DNA of 64,000 nucleotides. Origin: Chitinophagaceae bacterium. GTDB lineage: Bacteria; Bacteroidota; Bacteroidia; Chitinophagales; Chitinophagaceae. Every line of letters begins with the position of its first letter. Within the stretch, counting starts at the first letter, position 1. Below the pieces are notes generated by a model. It saw only the letters and a program-made list of their open reading frames with translations. It made no database searches and was not told where the DNA came from. Made by a program: the position numbers and the translations under genes. Positions 60,762 to 64,000 of the stretch are shown here, piece by piece. The stretch covers positions 21,234 to 85,233 of the forward strand of contig SEAD01000003.1 of the NCBI GenBank assembly GCA_004173355.1, given 5' to 3'.

Positions 60762-63467
60762 ATGAAGAGTTCCATTACACTTTGTTGCACAGTGTTTTTT
60801 TATTTTACCCTGCATGCCCAGTCGTTCCGCGTCCCACTGAACAGTGCGGATGTGTTGTGGCAGCTGAAGCCACAGGCCGATGTAACAGCTGGCGGTGCCG
60901 ATATATCCATGGCTGGTTTTAAGATGGACAATGCTGTAAAGGCAGTTGTTCCCGGCGTGGTATTTACCGCGTATGTGGATGCAGGGAAAGTAGCGGAACC
61001 CGAGTATGCCGATAATATCTGGAAAGTGGATGAATCACTTTTCAACCGGCCGTTCTGGTATCGCACGGAATTCAATACACCCGCAAATTTTAAGAAGGGC
61101 CGAAGGGTCTGGTTACATTTTGATAATACCAACCGCTATGCAGACTTTTATTTCAATGGAAAAAAACTTTCCGGATCAGCAGGTTCAACCAAGGATGTAA
61201 GCGGACATATGCTTCGCACGAAATATGATATCACCGGACTGCTGTCGGCGGATGGCCGGAATGCAGTGGCAGTGCTGATCACGGATGCCGACCAGAAGAA
61301 AAAACGGAATTCGCCGGAGGGTTTCGGGGTGACTGCAAGTCCGACCTACCTTTCAGCTGCAAGCTGGGACTGGATGCCCTATGTGCCGGGCCGCCTGGCG
61401 GGCATTACGGGTGATGTATATCTTGAAGTGACGGGTGATATCACGATGCAGGATCCATGGATCCGGTCCGAACTGGAATCCAATGAATACGCCTACCTGT
61501 ATGTTGCCACTGCATTAAAAAACGCTTCCGATGTTGAAAAAGAAATTACGCTGGCAGGGGTCATCGAACCAGGAGGCATTTCCTTTTCGCGGAAAATAAA
61601 ACTGCGTGCCGGGGCGGATACCACCGTATATCTTGACCGGCGCGACTTCCCGCAGCTGATCCTGAAAGACCCGCGACTCTGGTGGCCAAACGGGTATGGT
61701 AGCCCTGACCTCTATAATTGCAGGTTAACTGTGACAGCCGATGGGAATGTTTCGCAGGAAAAAGAAATCAGTTTCGGTATAAAAAAATATGAGTACCGCT
61801 TTGTCAACAATGCCGCAGGCTGGCCGGTGATGGTCTTTTTTATCAATGGCCAGCAGTTATTCGTGAAAGGCGGATCATGGGGCATGAGTGAATACCTCCT
61901 GCGTTGTCACGGGAAGGAATATGAAAAGAAGATCAGCCTGCACCGGGATATGAATTATAACATGATCCGGCTCTGGACCGGTTGCGTGACCGATGACGCA
62001 TTTTATGAATACTGCGATAAGTATGGCATCATGGTATGGGATGATTTCTGGCTCTATGTAGCTTACAATGATGTGGCCAGTGACGAGGATTTTAAAGCCA
62101 ATGCACTGGATAAGGTAAAACGCCTGCGTAACCATCCGAGTATCGCGTTGTGGTGCGGTGCCAATGAAACACATCCCAAACCTGCGCTGGATAACTACCT
62201 GCGGGCAATAGTGGGAGCAGAAGACCATAACGACCGGATGTATAAATCATCGTCCAACCAGGATGGACTTTCCGGAAGCGGATGGTGGGGGAACCAGCCG
62301 CCACGGCATCATTTCGAGACTTCGGGAAGTAATCTTGCGTGGAACAAGCCACCATATCCCTACGGCTCGGATCGCGGGTATGGCATGCGTTCGGAAATAG
62401 GAACGGCTACATTTCCTGTGTATGAAAGTGTGATCAAATTTATTCCAAAAGAAAAACACTGGCCATTGCCAACGGATGACCAGCTGAAGAACCAGGACGA
62501 TAATGTATGGAACAAACATTATTTTGGCAAGGAAGCATCCAATGCCAACCCGGTCAATTACAAAACGGCAGTCAATACCCAGTTCGGTGAGTCGGACGGA
62601 CTGGAATCATTCTGTGAAAAGGCCCAGTACATCAATATCGAAGTGATGAAGGGAATGTATGAGGCGTGGAATGATAAAATGAATCACGATGCTTCCGGTT
62701 TACTGCTCTGGATGAGCCAGTCGGCCTATCCTTCCTTTGTATGGCAGACCTACGATTATTACTATGATGCTGGTGGCGCATACTGGGGTGCACGGAAAGC
62801 CTGCGAACCGCTGCATATCCAATGGAATTCTTCCAGCAACAGTGTTAAAGTAATTAATGCCTCGGCTGCCGGTCTCTCCGAAGTGACAGCACGGGCGTCG
62901 GTGTATAACCTGGACGGGAAACCTGCGTTTGCACAAGGCGTTAAGTTGAGTGTTGCATCGGCTACTGCGGCCGAAGCTTTTGTGCTGGAGTTTGGAAGGC
63001 CGCAGGGACTTACGGACCTCCATTTTATCCGGCTTGAATTGCTGGATAAAAACGGAAAGCTGCTTTCCGAAAATTTTTACTGGCGCAACGGGTCAAAGGA
63101 GCTGGACTACACACCACTCAATACATTGCCGCCGGTAAAACTTTCCTTTTCCCTCGGGGAAAAACGAGAGATGGATGACAGCACGCGGTTGACGGTACTG
63201 GTGAAAAACAGCACTGCCTCGGTTGCATTTGGAAACCGGCTGCGGTTGGTAAATGCAGGCACTGGCGAAAGGATTTTGCCGGTGATTATGTCTGACAATT
63301 ACTTCACACTAATGCCCGGTGAAGAAAAAATGGTAGAGTTTACAGCGGAAACATCCCGTTTTGGTGCCGGCACTGAGGTGTATTGGAAACAGTACGGGCA
63401 GGCGGAGAAAAAAATACTTTCTGTCAGTAAGAAGGCTGCCGGTCAGCGAAAGGCTGTTAAGAAGTAG
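60762..63467 (+). CDS. Glycoside hydrolase family 2 enzyme, secreted
   Basis: A 901-residue exported glycosidase (signal peptide ending near HAQS). The GH2 jelly-roll, Ig-like and TIM-barrel domains are visible: FWYRTEFNTP, then LWWPNGYGSPDLYNC, then the barrel motifs. The acid/base pair is N468-E469 in WCGANETHP and the nucleophile is E545 in GMRSEIGTATFP. The overall layout resembles exo-beta-glucosaminidases such as CsxA, but those carry Ser-Asp at the acid/base position, so I keep the general GH2 label. Beta-mannosidase is another option. It is 6 bp after the GH43 gene. Confidence 0.88.
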   Translation: MKSSITLCCTVFFYFTLHAQSFRVPLNSADVLWQLKPQADVTAGGADISMAGFKMDNAVKAVVPGVVFTAYVDAGKVAEPEYADNIWKVDESLFNRPFWYRTEFNTPANFKKGRRVWLHFDNTNRYADFYFNGKKLSGSAGSTKDVSGHMLRTKYDITGLLSADGRNAVAVLITDADQKKKRNSPEGFGVTASPTYLSAASWDWMPYVPGRLAGITGDVYLEVTGDITMQDPWIRSELESNEYAYLYVATALKNASDVEKEITLAGVIEPGGISFSRKIKLRAGADTTVYLDRRDFPQLILKDPRLWWPNGYGSPDLYNCRLTVTADGNVSQEKEISFGIKKYEYRFVNNAAGWPVMVFFINGQQLFVKGGSWGMSEYLLRCHGKEYEKKISLHRDMNYNMIRLWTGCVTDDAFYEYCDKYGIMVWDDFWLYVAYNDVASDEDFKANALDKVKRLRNHPSIALWCGANETHPKPALDNYLRAIVGAEDHNDRMYKSSSNQDGLSGSGWWGNQPPRHHFETSGSNLAWNKPPYPYGSDRGYGMRSEIGTATFPVYESVIKFIPKEKHWPLPTDDQLKNQDDNVWNKHYFGKEASNANPVNYKTAVNTQFGESDGLESFCEKAQYINIEVMKGMYEAWNDKMNHDASGLLLWMSQSAYPSFVWQTYDYYYDAGGAYWGARKACEPLHIQWNSSSNSVKVINASAAGLSEVTARASVYNLDGKPAFAQGVKLSVASATAAEAFVLEFGRPQGLTDLHFIRLELLDKNGKLLSENFYWRNGSKELDYTPLNTLPPVKLSFSLGEKREMDDSTRLTVLVKNSTASVAFGNRLRLVNAGTGERILPVIMSDNYFTLMPGEEKMVEFTAETSRFGAGTEVYWKQYGQAEKKILSVSKKAAGQRKAVKK

Positions 63468-63588
63468 ACTGAGTGTCAGGAAAACCGCGGTGGAACCGGG
63501 TTCGGGGGAACATAACCGGTAATATCCCGCTTATTTGACCCCTAGTATGGTTTTTGTGGGCATCAGCCATAAAATGAACCAAACCAAA

Positions 63589-64000
63589 TGACCGGGGATA
63601 TACTTCTGACCATTTTACTTGTTTTACTGAACGGATTTTTTGTGGCGGCAGAATTCGCAATTGTCAAAGTGCGGGTGTCGCAGATCGAAGTCAGCGCCGG
63701 CCGCAACAAAATGATTACCGGCATTGCAAGGGGCGTGGTCAATAACCTGGATAATTACCTTGCGGCGACCCAGCTGGGGATCACGCTTGCATCACTGGGG
63801 CTGGGATGGGTGGGAGAGGATGTGATGACAACGCTGATCCTTTCCGGGATCCATGGTCTTGGTTTCGAGATGAACCCTGAAACAGCGCATAAGATCGCGC
63901 TGCCGATCGCTTTTCTTTTTATTACCATCCTTCATATTGTTTTCGGGGAGCTTGCACCTAAATCACTTGCCATCCGGAAGCCGGTGCCAACCACCTTTGC
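63589..64000 (+). CDS. CNNM/CorC-HlyC family membrane protein, N-terminal part
   Basis: An open frame from ATG 63589 to the right edge (137 residues visible). It starts with a hydrophobic helix (ILLTILLVLLNGFFVAAEFA), then further membrane segments around SLGLGWVGEDV and IALPIAFLFITILHIVFGEL, and the family signature GELAPKSLAIRKP. Members have a CNNM membrane domain, CBS pair and CorC_HlyC domain and are linked to magnesium or cobalt export. The 121-bp gap before it contains no clear promoter. The C-terminal domains are outside the window. Confidence 0.83.

Noticed and set aside
63531..63557. TTTG and TATGGTTTTTG before the CNNM-like gene as a promoter
   Set aside because: The spacing between the two elements is about 9-12 nt, too short for a -33/-7 pair.
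1..64000. tRNA, rRNA, CRISPR, insertion sequences, integrases or phage genes
   Set aside because: I looked for tRNA arm motifs, repeat-spacer arrays, transposase domains and terminal inverted repeats and saw none.

Overview
The window reads as a chromosomal segment of a Bacteroidota bacterium, most likely of the Chitinophagaceae or a close relative. The evidence is gene content: a zeaxanthin-type carotenoid operon, a TPR/HisKA_2 sensor kinase, adjacent GH43 and GH2 glycosidases, and a CzcCBA-like efflux operon. Promoters also fit, with TAnnTTTG -7 boxes and weak Shine-Dalgarno sequences. There are no rRNA or tRNA genes, CRISPR arrays, insertion sequences or prophage genes. Almost every base is coding and genes often overlap by 1-30 nt.

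Region 1 (1-22150) is one long + strand surface-polysaccharide or glycan locus. After the tail of rmlA come pseB, pseC, a Pse-associated methylase, an N-acetyl sugar amidotransferase with dedicated HisH- and HisF-like partners, pseF, a fused pseG-acetyltransferase, and pseI. This should make CMP-pseudaminic acid carrying an amidino (and perhaps methyl) modification. Next come a candidate nonulosonate transferase, a flippase, three GT4 glycosyltransferases, a Wzy-like polymerase and PglD-, LegC- and PglC-like genes for a bacillosamine-type initiating sugar. A nucleotide-sugar dehydrogenase, an extended SDR and a PHP-type phosphatase complete the locus. The HisF-like protein has lost the cyclase Asp11, which argues against a role in histidine synthesis.

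Region 2 (22191-28420) holds a CarH-like MerR/B12 regulator, an ECF sigma factor and crtI-crtB-idi-crtZ-crtY. The B12-binding residues are conserved, but the position matching the photoadduct His is Gln. A near-perfect 22-bp inverted repeat sits directly before crtI.

Region 3 (28421-35933) has a TetR gene with a textbook Bacteroidota promoter and two matching palindromic operators, an SDR and a fabF-like gene. It also has an AraC/SDR pair whose promoters share an exact 21-bp element, a fatty-acid desaturase and a HEAT-like protein.

Region 4 (36041-42700) is a divalent-metal RND efflux operon (small exported protein, TolC, lipoprotein adaptor, CzcA-like pump), then a convergent pair encoding a small protein and a histone-H1-like Lys-rich protein. 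Region 5 (43029-47559) has small stress or unknown genes and three alpha/beta hydrolases. Region 6 (47522-53169) is a signalling block on the - strand: a TPR histidine kinase, an NtrC-type response regulator and a second sigma-54 activator without receiver. It faces an AraC gene preceded by a candidate -24/-12 promoter.

Region 7 (53232-59064) has the tRNA selenation pair selU-selD, a cold-shock-domain protein and a - strand SDR/AraC/methyltransferase operon. Region 8 (59244-64000) has a GH43-GH2 glycosidase pair and the start of a CNNM/CorC-type membrane protein that runs off the window.

All family calls are by eye from motifs and lengths; no database was searched.
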